This document shows, piece after piece, positions 9,784-17,467 of a DNA stretch of 64,000 nucleotides. The notes under the pieces were generated by a model. It was given only the letters and a program-made list of their open reading frames with translations, was not told where the DNA came from and searched no databases. The stretch's first letter is position 1; every line of letters starts with the position of its first letter. The translations under genes were made by a program, and so were the position numbers. The DNA comes from Sulfuriroseicoccus oceanibius (lineage in GTDB: Bacteria; Verrucomicrobiota; Verrucomicrobiia; Verrucomicrobiales; SLCJ01), in NCBI RefSeq assembly GCF_010681825.2, contig NZ_CP066776.1, forward strand, positions 992,001 through 1,056,000, given 5' to 3'.

Positions 9784-10362
9784 ATGATTCGTGAGATTGT
9801 CTTTTTTGGTGACCCGGTGCTGCGCAAAAAGTGTGCTCCAGTCGTGTTGACGGATGAACACAAAGCTCTGGCCGACGACATGATCGAAACCATGCACGCC
9901 GCTCAAGGGATCGGTCTCGCCGCACCTCAGATCGGTCTTCCAATTCAAATGGCAGTCGTCGACGTCGCTCACGATCCAGAGTGCCTCACGTTCCTCAAAG
10001 TCGACGGTGAAGACACACCGCTGGCTGACATCATGCCGCTCATCTTCGTCAATCCGGAGCTCGAGTTTGGCGACGATAAGGACGTCATGAACGAAGGCTG
10101 TCTCAGCATTCCAGACCTCCGCGCCGACGTCACCCGTCCCGAGCAGGTCACCGCCAAGCTCACTTTGCTCGACGGCCGCCGCGTCACCATCGAGACCGAT
10201 GGTCTCCTCGGTCGCGCCATCCAGCACGAGGTGGATCACCTCAACGGCGTTCTCTTCATCGACCGCCTCAAGCCGACCGCCAAGGCCCGCCTCCGCACGT
10301 CGCTCAAGCGCATGCAGCAAGAGTACAAAGAGCGCCAGCGCCGCAAACAGTGGAAGAAGTGA
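9784..10362 (+). CDS. def: Peptide deformylase
   Basis: Removes the N-formyl group from nascent proteins in the cytoplasm using a bound divalent metal. All three family motifs are present: GIGLAAPQIG (residues about 41-50), EGCLSIP (about 106-112, with the metal-ligand Cys) and QHEVDHLNG (about 149-157, HExxH). At 192 aa it is of normal size, with a basic C-terminal extension rich in R and K. It stands alone with no fmt next to it, and lies between a repeat block and a convergent minus-strand gene. Confidence 0.97.
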   Translation: MIREIVFFGDPVLRKKCAPVVLTDEHKALADDMIETMHAAQGIGLAAPQIGLPIQMAVVDVAHDPECLTFLKVDGEDTPLADIMPLIFVNPELEFGDDKDVMNEGCLSIPDLRADVTRPEQVTAKLTLLDGRRVTIETDGLLGRAIQHEVDHLNGVLFIDRLKPTAKARLRTSLKRMQQEYKERQRRKQWKK

Positions 10363-10473
10363 GGTAGGGGTTAGAGGCGCGCATCCCGCGCGCGCTGCCT
10401 GGCTTCCGTCCTGAGCTCAGTTGGCGTCGCCCGGAATCTTTGCCGTGGTGGCGGCAGAGGTTTTCGTCCGCTG

Positions 10474-11286
10474 CTATTGGGATCGCTCACTCCCCGGTGC
10501 TGCGAGTGGTTGCTCACGGATCGGTTGCTCCATCAGAGGTTTGATCAAGTCGACCGTTGTCCTTGTGATTTTCCAGTCCACAAGGAAATCCGTCGCCACA
10601 TAGAGGTGGGTGGCCACAATGATTCCGAAAACGAGCTGGTAACCGGCTTTCGAGCATTTGTGGCGGAACTTGCGTTGGGCCAGGTAGGCTGCAGGCCAGC
10701 CGCCGCTCATTTCCAGCCAATGGAGCGTGGACTCCGACGTGCGCCAGGTTTTGTTCTTCGCCTTCTGCTTGTCTCCTTTGTAGGTCAGGTAGGTGATGAT
10801 GTTGATCACGAATACCAACCCGCAGCCGTAGAGAGCTATGTTTTGGTATGTGTTGGAGAGTTTCCAGCCGGCGATCAAGGGAATTAACGTGAGTAAACCG
10901 AGTGTGCCGAGCGTCCTGGTGGTGACTTTTCCTCCGTCGTTGACGTGGATTGCATTCACTGCGCACGGGCGCCCTTTTTGATCGGTGCCGAGCTCATAGG
11001 TGATCTGGTCCCCAGGTTCCGGACGTTTGTGATGTTCCGAGAAATCCTTGATATGGAGGAAAAGCCGCCCTCCATCGTGGTCAAGATAGCCGAACCCTTT
11101 CTCGTCCTTCCACTGGGTTAATGTCGCGCCAAACCGCTCCGCTTTTTCGGGCACAGGTCTGGAGGCTACTGCTTTTGCGGGCATTGGTGCCGGCTGCGGT
11201 CGAGGGGGGCGACTCCTATCGGCCGGTTCTCTCTCTCGGCGCAAATGTTGCGCGGCGTTGGTGATGATGTAGCTCTCTGGTTTCAC
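10474..11286 (-). CDS. Cold-shock domain plus DUF1294 membrane protein
   Basis: A 270-residue fusion. After a basic, Pro-rich linker (residues 15-50), a cold-shock OB fold runs from about 50 to 115 (TQWKDEKGFGYLDHDGGRLF, then LHIKDFSE; RNP1-like KGFGYL). Two hydrophobic helices follow near 125-165. The C-terminal DUF1294 region includes YKGDKQKAKNKTWRTSE, WLEMSGGWPAAYLAQR and FRHKCSK. This CSD-DUF1294 architecture is known in many bacteria; its function is not established, though nucleic-acid binding at the membrane is plausible. The NERD gene lies upstream on the same strand, 85 nt away. Confidence 0.88.
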   Translation of the reverse strand: MKPESYIITNAAQHLRREREPADRSRPPRPQPAPMPAKAVASRPVPEKAERFGATLTQWKDEKGFGYLDHDGGRLFLHIKDFSEHHKRPEPGDQITYELGTDQKGRPCAVNAIHVNDGGKVTTRTLGTLGLLTLIPLIAGWKLSNTYQNIALYGCGLVFVINIITYLTYKGDKQKAKNKTWRTSESTLHWLEMSGGWPAAYLAQRKFRHKCSKAGYQLVFGIIVATHLYVATDFLVDWKITRTTVDLIKPLMEQPIREQPLAAPGSERSQ

Positions 11287-11371
11287 CGTGATTCTAAGTT
11301 GGCGGGTCCTCTTGCACTCCCGCTGTCATGGGGGCGTCGTCCCTGCGGAGGAGTATCCGCATCTGCGCCCC

Positions 11372-12229
11372 TCACTCAACCTCCAGTTGGCATCGTTCTT
11401 CGAGCCAGTTGCTGATGCGTTGTTGTTGCTCTTGGCTCAGCGATGCCGGTTGGCTTGTGATGTATCTCTCGATCTGCTTCGGGTGTAGCACTCGCACCGG
11501 CCCGAGCTTTCTCTCACTCACAAACCATCCTGGTAAGGTAAGCACTGCTTTGCACGCCACGGGTTCGGCGGTGAGTTTGGTCAATTGTTCCGATAGCCAA
11601 TGTGCATTGCGCTCGGCTTGCTCAAGGCCATGACTGTCGGAAAATGACGTGGATTCCAACTTCGTTCTATCGAAAACGACTCGATGTCCTTCCTGCTCGC
11701 GTTTGCGTCGACGACACTTCGTTTCGATCACATACACGCCCGTTGGTCCTACCACCACGTGGTCGATGTTGCCGATTTTGGTGGTTTGCAGGTCGTGGAA
11801 CACAGCGCAGCCATTTCCCCAAAGCCTGGCGAGGATGCCGCCCACGATTTCTTCGCCAAACAGCCCGAGGCGATGGTTGCGGATTTTGATCACCAGCGGA
11901 ACCATCCGTAGGGTTGCGACCAAGCTCAGCAGGAAAATGAATGCCAAAGCTAGTATAAACGGAATCTGGTTATAGAGGTGCAGCATTCCGATAGTTACCG
12001 GGATCGCCACGATCAGCATGATCCAAAAGTCTAGCTTCTCGCGTAGTTCATCGACCCTTTCGCGCAGGCTCCATCCCGGTGGCTTGGCGATGCGCTCGTC
12101 CCTGCCTTTTGGAAACATCGTCCGCCGCGCCCGCCGATCCCGCATCGTCCTAAAAACGATGATCACCGCAGCGGTTGGAATCGCAATGAACAGAAGGATC
12201 GCAAAGTACTTGGCAAGAATCGGAAACAT
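11372..12229 (-). CDS. NERD domain membrane protein
   Basis: The 285-residue protein has an N-terminal transmembrane helix (residues about 8-28), a basic stretch, and a hydrophobic pair near 70-110. The nuclease-related domain follows: FGEEIVGGILARL, then TTKIGNIDHVVVGPTGVYVI and ETKCRRRKREQ at about residues 125-175. The D and ExK positions of the predicted nuclease fold are present (IDH..ETK). A short C-terminal region mentions LHPKQIERYI, seen in other NERD proteins. Enzyme activity is unproven for the family. It is in a minus-strand run with the CSD-DUF1294 gene and the decayed nuclease operon. Confidence 0.88.
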   Translation of the reverse strand: MFPILAKYFAILLFIAIPTAAVIIVFRTMRDRRARRTMFPKGRDERIAKPPGWSLRERVDELREKLDFWIMLIVAIPVTIGMLHLYNQIPFILALAFIFLLSLVATLRMVPLVIKIRNHRLGLFGEEIVGGILARLWGNGCAVFHDLQTTKIGNIDHVVVGPTGVYVIETKCRRRKREQEGHRVVFDRTKLESTSFSDSHGLEQAERNAHWLSEQLTKLTAEPVACKAVLTLPGWFVSERKLGPVRVLHPKQIERYITSQPASLSQEQQQRISNWLEERCQLEVE

Positions 12230-12473
12230 GATCTGCTAACTAACCGAATCTTCGCCTGCGGTCACTCGGTATTCTTAATCAAAATTGGAATGCCGAACCA
12301 CAGATCAAACTGAAAAGACAGGACAGGGGGGGATTCAAGCAACAAAGGCTTGATGTGCTTGGCTTCGGCTTTGCGTGACACGATTGCCCTGCTCTTCCTA
12401 GTGTGAATGAGTCCGCATGTCGCGCAGCGTGCCAGTCCGCGAACCGGAACGAAGTGAATTGATCGGAGCCGAC

Positions 12474-12670
12474 TCAATCGATCAGATTGTATCTCGGACA
12501 TGTCCTTAGTTGGTCGGCAAACAAGCGGAGATGTAGTGTCACGTCGTAGAGCAGCGGGCTGAGAAGTATATCGCCGTGAAAGTACAGGTTTCTCATGTCT
12601 GGGATGACTTTTACGAGCCTCTCGGCATATCCCTCGGGCGAAACCTGTAAGTGAATTTTCGGGTTCCAAT
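12474..12670 (-). other. Open remnant frame downstream of the broken nuclease
   Basis: After the nuclease frame leaves the family pattern near 12665, a different minus-strand frame stays open for about 65 codons to a TGA at 12474. It reads like protein (for example EGYAERLVKVIPDMRNLYF) but has no start codon of its own and matches nothing I recognise. It could be the tail of a deleted gene now joined to the nuclease, or chance. The rest of the gap (12230-12474) shows nothing supported. Confidence 0.3.
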
Positions 12671-13120
12671 GATCGGCGGCAGGCCGTCGATCTCCGCTTC
12701 CAGGTGCACCTCGACTCCGGCGATCTGCTCGTCTTCATCAATGGGTGAGGCATCAAGATAGGCTTCAACCAATGACCACGCTTTATCGCGCAGTTCTGCT
12801 TCCTTGTCCTCGGACTCCCATTCAATGGGTTGGTCAAGCTGTTCGCTGATCCATGCGTCGAGAAACGCGGCGCGGAGTTGTTTCCGGGTGTAGCTTTGCT
12901 TGTCCCAGCGCCAGAGGTTCCAGCGTTGGAGCGTGCTGTGGACTACTTTACCCAGATGTAGTGCGGGGCTGGGTTGCGAGGGCAGCTTTGCAATGTAGCG
13001 GAAGTAATGCTTCCTGCGGCATTGCTGCCAACAACTCAAGCGGCTGGCGGAGATGTACTCCAGTGCCTCTTGTTGGATGTTGGGATCCTCGTTGGTCTTG
13101 GTAAGTGCCGTGGAGATCAT
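12611..13120 (-). pseudogene. Truncated PD-(D/E)XK (RecB/Cas4-like) nuclease
   Basis: The 169-residue frame opens with the RecB-like hallmark SASRLSCWQQCRRKHYFRYI (residues about 29-48) and HLGKVVHSTLQRW. It then runs through a helical region to EVHLEAEIDGLPPIIG at about 139-154. Intact relatives continue there with the strand carrying the catalytic Asp and the (D/E)xK pair. Here the frame changes character to TRKFTYRFRPRDMPRGS and stops, so the active site is missing. The start ATG overlaps the TGA ending the upstream frame (ATGA), a translational-coupling layout. I infer a deletion or frameshift near 12660. Confidence 0.7.
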
Positions 13121-13596
13121 CGCTGACCTCCCCGGTAAAAGACCTTGCGACGTGGTGCCGGTTTCGTTGCCTTCTGCTGTTCGAACAAATGGTCGATCAG
13201 TCAGGAGGCCTCCAGTTTGTTCAACTCGCGGACGCCCTTGTTGAAGCGCTGCTGGGCAACGGATTCAACGTCGTGCTTGTCGAGGTGTTGTTCCTCAATG
13301 ACCTTGAGTATCAGCTTCTGCTGTTTGGGCGAGCAGTTCCACTGGCCGCCGTTGATGGGAACAATGTTACCGTTGTCTGCAGGTGGCGAACTTGCGTAGT
13401 GCCCGTCGGGAACGAACCCGGGTGACTGGATCTGTTGGTCTACGTTCTGCTGGAGCAGATGGTAGAGCCGCTCGATCTCAGCGGGGAGGGCATCGGTTGA
13501 TGCGAGCTCGACCTCAATCGAAGCCGAAAACGCGTGGGACGAATAGCCCGGCAAGCCGAGTTTCTTCGAGTAGTTGGTGGATAAGGTAATAGCCAT
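13117..13596 (-). pseudogene. Nuclease-partner protein gene with an in-frame TGA
   Basis: From ATG 13596 (MAITLSTNYSKKLGLPGYSS) the frame encodes 131 residues and stops at TGA 13201-13203. It then continues open in the same frame for 27 codons (LIDHLFEQQKATK...) to a TGA at 13117. Around the stop the sequence reads NKLEAS-stop-LIDHLFEQQ, which restores an EAS-x-LID-L helix common at the end of small ligase/nuclease-associated domains. So the TGA is probably a nonsense mutation rather than the natural end. An upstream ATG at 13632 exists, but MAITLS looks like the native start. The function of the family is unknown; pairing with a RecB-like nuclease is seen here. Confidence 0.6.
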
Positions 13597-13629
13597 GGTA
13601 TTAGTGGGTTTGGGTTCATTTGCTCCGGA

Positions 13630-13664
13630 CACAAAAAATGCCGCGAATCAGTGAGATTCGCGGC
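13630..13664 (-). terminator. Hairpin with T-run upstream of the decayed operon
   Basis: GCCGCGAATC and GATTCGCGGC form a perfect 10-bp stem with a 5-nt loop at 13640-13664. On the minus strand it is followed by ATTTTTTGTG, an intrinsic-terminator shape. It lies between the second IS and the start of the nuclease-partner gene, so it either ends a gene the IS disrupted or acts as a leader attenuator. Confidence 0.6.
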
Positions 13665-13783
13665 GTGGTCCAAGATGCTGGACTGGCTACACATCGGGAT
13701 GAAACCCGATAGGTAGTGATAGAGCATGTTCTTCTCTATCAGTTATTTATAACTCAAAATGGGAAAGAATTTCGCCGCTTTCC

Positions 13784-15186
13784 TGTTGCCTCATAAATCG
13801 AGCACACTCAAAGATCTCAAGCTGAAGGGTACCGTTGCCTCATAATTGGGACACCGAAGCGACCTTGTGTGTGGTTCGTTCTTTGGTTGTCGTTGAGGGG
13901 CGGTCGGAGCGTAGCGGAGTCCGCCCCTCAACGACAAGGGCTTCTTCGTCCCCGAGGTAGAGGTTGTTCCGAGTCTCCCAAAATTTGTCTTCGAGTTGGC
14001 GGATCCTTTCTCGCATCTCAAAAGGATTGTGAGCTTCTAGTAAATCACGCAGCCGCTCCTCTTCCCTTGGAGTGAGTGTTGATCCATCCAGTAGGCGCTG
14101 TGCCGGCGTGCGGCTCTGCTTGGCGTGTTTTCGGATCTGTTTGGAGCCTACTCTTTCTTTACTGACTTGTTGCATCGTTACGCAAAACAAGTTCTTCCAA
14201 AGGCTCCAATTGGTGAGTAGCTCGTTTAGACCTTCGATCAACTCTTGGTGCTCGAAACGTTCGTAGCCAAGCAACTCTCTGACATGGGTATAGTTCTTCT
14301 GCTCGACGTAGGCTTGATCGTTTTTGAAGTAGGGCCGTGAGCGGGTTTGTTTGATTCCATGGCCTTTTAGACGTTGGTGGAGGTGATGGTTTAAAAACTC
14401 GCCACCGTTATCGCTATCAACTCCAAGTAACTTGAATGGCTGCGAGCTCCAAATGCTTTCAAGGGCTTCACAACAAGCGTGTTGACCTCGATTCCACGTA
14501 GCTCTCAGCTCGGTCCAACCGCTAAATACATCCACGCTGGTGAGCGTCCAGATGAAGCTTCCGCTCATATCTCCGCCACAGTGGGCCACGGTATCAACCT
14601 CAGTCCACCCCGGCTCCGACACGTCCCAGCTTTCCGCTCGCACATCAATCAGCCTCTTTACCGCTGAGGCAGGCTTCGGTGGGCGGGCTTTCTTGCTGGC
14701 GGTCACTTTGAAAGACGCCAGATGCCGATCAATGCTCGCTGCACTCACTTGCTTGAGTTGTTCACGTACACCTGCCGAATACTCAATGTGCTCGATCCAC
14801 AACGGCAGCATGTCCTTCATGCGCTTGCCACAGGGCTGATCCATCGCCAGCCAGCAACGCCTGAGTTCACTCACCAGTTCCTCTCCATATCGCCGCGGAG
14901 CCCCACGGCGCTTCTTTGTGCTAGGGTTTCTCTTATGCCCCAAAAGCACCTTGTTGGCGTGCTTTCTCTCACGGCCGGTTACCGCGACATATTCATCCAA
15001 TAGCCTGGATCGAGCCTGTTTCGATCGCCTGCGAGCGTACCTCGCCTGCATCTTCAGCGTGTATTCTTCTATGCTTGATTCACTCATTTCCATGGCTGGT
15101 GCCATGGTGTCCCTAATTGTGAGGCAACGGGAGGTTTAGGCCTTCTTGCTCCAAACTGCTTCAGTGTCCTCTTTTATGAGGCAACA
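13784..15186 (-). mobile_element. Insertion sequence with rve-type transposase and doubled ends
   Basis: The outer 13-bp ends TGTTGCCTCATAA (13784-13796) and its exact reverse complement (15174-15186) bracket a single transposase gene. A second, inner copy, GTTGCCTCATAATTGGGACA, lies at about 13834 and, inverted, at about 15107-15127 (GTGTCCCTAATTGTGAGGCA). CGCTTT lies just outside both ends (13776-13781 and 15187-15192) and may be part of a target duplication, although two extra C bases separate it on the left. Length is about 1.4 kb. Confidence 0.75.
13840..15105 (-). CDS. DDE integrase/transposase (rve superfamily)
   Basis: The 421-residue protein has an N-terminal basic helix-turn-helix region (KMQARYARRRSKQARSRLLD, then EYVAVTGRERKHANKVLLG) and a central integrase catalytic core. 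The core carries TEVDTVAHCGG (first Asp), LLGVDSDNGGEFLNHHL (second Asp with NGGEF) and FKNDQAYVEQKNY (Glu). The catalytic triad and the frame are intact. It resembles IS481/ISNCY-like integrases rather than IS3 with programmed frameshift, as it is a single ORF. The C-terminal end lies within the left terminal repeat region. Confidence 0.9.
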   Translation of the reverse strand: MAPAMEMSESSIEEYTLKMQARYARRRSKQARSRLLDEYVAVTGRERKHANKVLLGHKRNPSTKKRRGAPRRYGEELVSELRRCWLAMDQPCGKRMKDMLPLWIEHIEYSAGVREQLKQVSAASIDRHLASFKVTASKKARPPKPASAVKRLIDVRAESWDVSEPGWTEVDTVAHCGGDMSGSFIWTLTSVDVFSGWTELRATWNRGQHACCEALESIWSSQPFKLLGVDSDNGGEFLNHHLHQRLKGHGIKQTRSRPYFKNDQAYVEQKNYTHVRELLGYERFEHQELIEGLNELLTNWSLWKNLFCVTMQQVSKERVGSKQIRKHAKQSRTPAQRLLDGSTLTPREEERLRDLLEAHNPFEMRERIRQLEDKFWETRNNLYLGDEEALVVEGRTPLRSDRPSTTTKERTTHKVASVSQL

Positions 15187-15211
15187 CGCTTTAGGTCTTA
15201 AATAGAGCTTG

Positions 15212-15225
15212 ACCTATGATTAGGT
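15212..15225. promoter_or_regulatory. Inverted repeat over a TTGACC box, candidate metal-responsive operator
   Basis: ACCTA-TGAT-TAGGT forms a 14-bp palindrome overlapping CTTGACC, 35-50 bp upstream of the first gene of the copper island. CueR-type promoters also place an ACCT/AGGT dyad next to a TTGACC -35 box, but their spacing is longer, so this is only an analogy. No MerR, CopY or two-component regulator gene is in the window. The preceding IS end lies about 25 bp away and could also supply a promoter. Confidence 0.35.
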
Positions 15226-15259
15226 GCGTGCTTCTTCATGGTTGATGAGTCGTATCAAA

Positions 15260-15643
15260 ATGACCAACAAACTGACCGCGATCGCGATGATCGTTTGGTT
15301 GGTGTTGCCATTTTGTTGTTGTTCCGTTCAGTCCGTGTTTGGGGGTGTCGACGCGCCGGTGAGTTCTTGTTGCACAAGTCAGCCGGTGGATGAGCCAGCG
15401 CCTTGTGGCGATGATAGTGATTGTCCGTGCGGTAAGCGCCAGCTCGCCGAGTCCAGTGGAGGAGCCATCCCGGATACGATGCATCTTGCTCCCGACCATC
15501 AGTTGGTGGTCGCATCGATCGAGGACGGGAAGGGTGAGCTGCCGGTGGCGGTTCCTCGTGTCATCAGCGGAGCCGCAGAAGTGGATGGTGGCCCGCCACC
15601 TCCGACCGGACTCTACCGGTTGTTTGATAGTTGGTTGTTGTAA
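15260..15643 (+). CDS. Small cysteine-rich exported protein at the head of the copper island
   Basis: From the ATG at 15260 the 127-residue product has a hydrophobic export signal (LTAIAMIVWLVLPFCCC) followed by a Cys-rich stretch: SSCCTSQPVDEPAPCG and DDSDCPCGK. About ten cysteines lie in the first ~60 residues. The second half is ordinary and ends with GLYRLFDSWLL. Cys clustering and position suggest periplasmic or membrane metal binding, but no family is recognised. A GTG at 15224 would add 12 residues; the ATG gives the better signal peptide. Confidence 0.65.
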   Translation: MTNKLTAIAMIVWLVLPFCCCSVQSVFGGVDAPVSSCCTSQPVDEPAPCGDDSDCPCGKRQLAESSGGAIPDTMHLAPDHQLVVASIEDGKGELPVAVPRVISGAAEVDGGPPPPTGLYRLFDSWLL

Positions 15644-15768
15644 GAGCCGGGAACGCTCCGGGCCTCGTTAGAGATCGAGCGCCTGAGTGATACTCCCGTT
15701 ACGTACCGTTTCCCGAAGAGCGGGAGGTACATCTGTTCATGCTCAATACAACAACAACTATCTATATG

Positions 15769-16080
15769 AAGTTTTCTATTCCTACTCTTGCTGTCGCAGC
15801 GATTGCTGCATTTTCGTCGTGTTCTGATCAACCAGCAGCATCCCCTGTCGCGGATGCTGAAGCACCTGCGGTTAAACCTTACCCGATCGACTTCTGTGTG
15901 GTGTCCGGGGAAAAACTCGGATCCATGGGGGAGCCTCATGTGATTACCCACAAAGGTGTGGAAGTTCGGTTCTGCTGTGACCACTGCGTGCCGACCTTTG
16001 AGAAGGATCCGTCCAAGTACATTGCCAAGATCAAGGCAGGTGCTACGGCCGAGTCATCGGACGCCGTCGAGATGCCGTAA
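15769..16080 (+). CDS. YHS/TRASH-like metal-binding lipoprotein
   Basis: A 103-residue product starting MKFSIPTLAVAAIAAFSSCS, a signal peptide with a lipobox-like FSSC. The mature part carries DFCVVSGEKLGSMGEPHVI, then EVRFCCDHCVPTFEKDPSKY, the spaced Cys pattern of YHS/TRASH metal-sensing or carrier domains. It probably holds copper (or a similar soft metal) in the periplasm and hands it to the efflux pump encoded next. The start is placed at the ATG before the signal peptide; ten upstream in-frame residues are Thr-rich and unlikely to be coded. Confidence 0.8.
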   Translation, partial: KFSIPTLAVAAIAAFSSCSDQPAASPVADAEAPAVKPYPIDFCVVSGEKLGSMGEPHVITHKGVEVRFCCDHCVPTFEKDPSKYIAKIKAGATAESSDAVEMP

Positions 16081-16101
16081 CCACACACACCATTTAATGC
16101 C

Positions 16102-17433
16102 ATGAACCGTGTTATTCACGTGGCGCTCTGCATCCTGCCGCTGATCGCGGCAGGATGTCGGAGCGGTGGTGGTTCCGACGATGGCTCTCAGACTGGAGCT
16201 TCAGCTGTCGATATCGCAGCAACCGCTTCACCTGCGTCCGCTTATTCGGTGCCGTCGTCGGCATCGGTCGATGATCTCGTCGCGCTTGCGATTGCCCGCC
16301 ATCCGTCAGTCGCTGCAGCCCGTCACAAGGTCGAGCGCCTCGAATCAATGGTCGATCAAGTTTCGGCTTTGCCCGATCCGTCGGCAAAGGTCACCGCCGG
16401 TCAGTTGGCGGAAACGGCTGCCGGTCGAGTTGACGGTGTGATCGGGGTCGAACAACGCATTCCGTTCCCAGGGAAGCGTCGGGCGCGTGCCGAGAGAGCA
16501 CATCGTCAGGCGGATGTTGCGCGCGCCGAGTTGGATGCACTGCGCCTCTCCCATGCGGCACGTGTTCGCGATGCTTACTGGCGCTATTATCAGGCGGCCC
16601 GTACGGTGGGGGTATTGGGTGAATCGCGTGCCGCCCTTGTTCAGATGCAGGAATCGGTTGATGTTCGAGTCAGGGCAGACAAGGCAGCGCAACAAGATCT
16701 GCTGAAAGTCGGGAACGAGTTGGGGCTGGTTGACCAGAAGATCATCACGGCAACTGCTCAGGTTACGGCGATGCGTGCACGCCTCAATTCGCTGCTTCAC
16801 CGCCCGGTGAATGCGCCGTTACCATCGCCACGTAAGCCTGTACCCTCGAGAGTTTCGACTGCTCTGGATGCGATGATTGCTGAGGCTCAGTCGCGCCATC
16901 CAGACGTTGCTGCGGCGAAGTCACGGGTTGCGATGTTCAATGCTCAGCAGAAAATGGCTGATCTAGAACGGTGGCCGGATTTTGCTATCGGGATGCAATA
17001 TGGAGCGGTGTCCAATCGCGGCCTTGCTCCATCGGCAAATGGTCGAGACCAGTTCGGGGCGACGGTTGGAGTAACCATTCCTTTGTGGCGCAAGAAACTC
17101 GACGCGATTGACCGTGAAGCACGTGAAGGATTGGCCGAGGCTGGCGATGCACTGGCCGCCGTGCGCAGCGAGGTCGGGTACAACGTGGCTGCTGCTGTCG
17201 CCCGCGTTGATTCCGCTCGGCGTGTGGTCACGTTGTTCGAGTCGTCCATCCTGCCCGATGCTAATCAAGCGTTGGAGTTGGCATTGGTCGGGTACAGTGC
17301 GGACACCGAGGGGTTCATCGATGTGATCGATGCGTGGCGTCAGTCATTGGCATACCAATTACAACAAGTGGATAACCAGGCGGCCCTTGGAGCCGCCGCT
17401 GCGGCACTCAAACTTGCCGCTGGGATCGAGTAG
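16102..17433 (+). CDS. CusC/TolC-family outer membrane efflux protein
   Basis: The 443-residue protein has an N-terminal lipoprotein signal ending LIAAGCRSGGGSDDG. Two repeats of long amphipathic helices follow, typical of TolC-type channels: ARHPSVAAARHKVERLES in the first half and QSRHPDVAAAKSRVAMFNAQ in the second, with IGVEQRIPFPGKRRARAE and GVTIPLWRKKLDAIDREA as the strand-helix junctions. It forms the outer-membrane duct of the RND pump encoded downstream. Only 21 nt separate it from the YHS lipoprotein gene and 34 nt from the adaptor, so the genes are likely one operon. Confidence 0.92.
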   Translation: MNRVIHVALCILPLIAAGCRSGGGSDDGSQTGASAVDIAATASPASAYSVPSSASVDDLVALAIARHPSVAAARHKVERLESMVDQVSALPDPSAKVTAGQLAETAAGRVDGVIGVEQRIPFPGKRRARAERAHRQADVARAELDALRLSHAARVRDAYWRYYQAARTVGVLGESRAALVQMQESVDVRVRADKAAQQDLLKVGNELGLVDQKIITATAQVTAMRARLNSLLHRPVNAPLPSPRKPVPSRVSTALDAMIAEAQSRHPDVAAAKSRVAMFNAQQKMADLERWPDFAIGMQYGAVSNRGLAPSANGRDQFGATVGVTIPLWRKKLDAIDREAREGLAEAGDALAAVRSEVGYNVAAAVARVDSARRVVTLFESSILPDANQALELALVGYSADTEGFIDVIDAWRQSLAYQLQQVDNQAALGAAAAALKLAAGIE

Positions 17434-17467
17434 AGGTTCCTGAGTAACCCAACCTATAGATGATGTT

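Noticed and set aside
13776-15192. CGCTTT as a proven target duplication of the second IS
   Set aside because: Two extra bases separate it from the left end, so the exact boundaries are unresolved; kept only as a candidate in the element entry.
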